Part shown: piece after piece, positions 63,332-64,000 of the stretch
Position numbering within the stretch: position 1 is the first letter of the stretch
Layout of the letters: each line of letters opens with the position of its first letter
Assembly: GCA_034190875.2 (NCBI GenBank)
Contig: CM067344.1
Location: forward strand, 27,169,414-27,233,413
Direction of reading: 5' to 3'
DNA length: 64,000 bases
DNA from: Urechis unicinctus
Taxonomy: Eukaryota; Annelida; Polychaeta; Xenopneusta; Urechidae
Position numbers and translations under genes: made by a program
Notes under the pieces: model-generated
What the model was told of the DNA's origin: nothing
What the model saw: only the letters and a program-made list of their open reading frames with translations
The model's database searches: none

Positions 63332-63537
63332 GGGAGCAGCAGAAAACATTGAAATAGCCGGATCAGGTGAATCGGAGTTCATTCTACCAGCAACACTTGT
63401 CACTCCGGACCAACTTCTACTACCAGAGCTGATCATCAAATCTCCAACCTCACAATCGCCTTCTTTGACCAAACAGCGACTCTGTCTGTTCAATCTCGTC
63501 AATTCAACCCGACTGACGAATTCTTACATAAGGTATG
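63332..63537 (+). CDS. Possible coding exon of an unrecognised gene
   Basis: A plus-strand frame is open from about 63289 to a strong donor (ATAAG then GTATGT). The acceptor is uncertain: TTCCAG at 63326-63331 would suit. It encodes an acidic, Ile/Leu-rich peptide (e.g. GSGESEFILPATLVTPDQLL) with no domain I know. It lies just downstream of a CpG-richer stretch, so it could be the first exon of a gene running out of the window. The minus strand is also open over most of it. Confidence 0.3.
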
Positions 63538-63540
63538 TAC

Positions 63541-64000
63541 AGTTTAGTAATTGAAAGCACCAATGGACTGAAATTTAAAATACACTGATTAAATGGGTAA
63601 TTTCGAATACACCGTTGACAGCGCCATCATAAACAGTGAAATGAGCCCTGACTAGAGCTGGGTGGCTCTCGAATTTGGTCTAATTGTTCTTATAGAGCTA
63701 ACATAGTGGGATTAACTTGGCCGTGTGCTGGCAATGGCAGGGTAAGAGTAAACCCAGTACGCTATTAGAGGATTTACAGTTTGATCTCGTAGCATGAGCT
63801 CTGGTGCCAAATCGGGGTCGCGGGAGTGTCACACTCAACACGTATCATTCTATTGGCGTGTCATCTATTAATCCTCATGCTCATTACTGTGTTACTCCTC
63901 CAGTTGGCCGTAAGCTCTGACAGAATGACGCGTGATGAGGTCACCAACAAGTCTGCTACGCCACCAAAGATCGTCCGCCCGTGGGAACTGTCGCCCGTCA
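63541..64000. other. Right window edge, nothing recognised
   Basis: No exon or repeat identified. Confidence 0.4.

Overview
This is eukaryotic, almost certainly animal, nuclear DNA. It is AT-rich, has spliceosomal introns, is full of dispersed repeats (a tRNA-derived SINE, fold-back elements, a LINE tail, long microsatellites) and carries a tandemly duplicated multi-exon gene. The repeat style and the ZSWIM-type gene suggest a marine lophotrochozoan, most likely a gastropod mollusc; that placement is inference.

The core of the window is a tandem array of ZSWIM-like genes (SWIM zinc-finger proteins related to vertebrate ZSWIM4/5/6/8, proposed Cullin-RING ubiquitin-ligase substrate receptors). 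Copy 1 (6623-13919, +) resolves into 19 exons whose phases all join and predicts 1152 residues. Its last exon carries a frameshift that removes about 80 C-terminal residues still readable in copy 2. Copy 2 (31249-38780, +) has the same 19 exons, but exons 2, 3, 4, 6, 9 and 18 carry frameshifts or stops, while exons 10-17 and 19 are open. Copy 3 (50900-52950, +) keeps only exons 1-4, 7, 8 and a relic of 11. A fourth, inverted fragment (about 40020-41408, -) keeps exons 8 and 9 plus 3' flank. Two introns of the gene use GC-AG splice sites in copies 1 and 2.

The genes sit in a larger array of segmental duplications. Each unit runs: ZSWIM-like gene, 3' flank, then shared non-coding blocks that I call R2 (e.g. 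15640-16540), R3 (fold-back element, 16545-16880), R4/R5, R6, R7/R8 and R9 (contains the SINE), then the dispersed repeat M just upstream of the next gene. A further block, R1, is seen at 1160-1512 and 53010-53345. Bases 1160-5570 are the tail of a preceding unit, 6310-23930 is unit 1, 30906-49130 is unit 2 and 50721-59920 is unit 3.

Three foreign segments interrupt the array. (i) 17466-19958, only in unit 1, carries a decayed transposase-like reading frame (+) and a P2X7-like exon (-). (ii) 26640-30649 carries decayed virus/large-transposon-like coding on both strands, the right part bounded by a 40-bp inverted repeat. (iii) 42181-43885, only in unit 2, carries a YqaJ-type nuclease relic and two other virus-like reading frames (-), and replaces half of the fold-back element. 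After 59920 the array ends. The remainder holds AT microsatellites, a local 0.55-kb duplication, a LINE 3' end and one possible exon near 63.4 kb.
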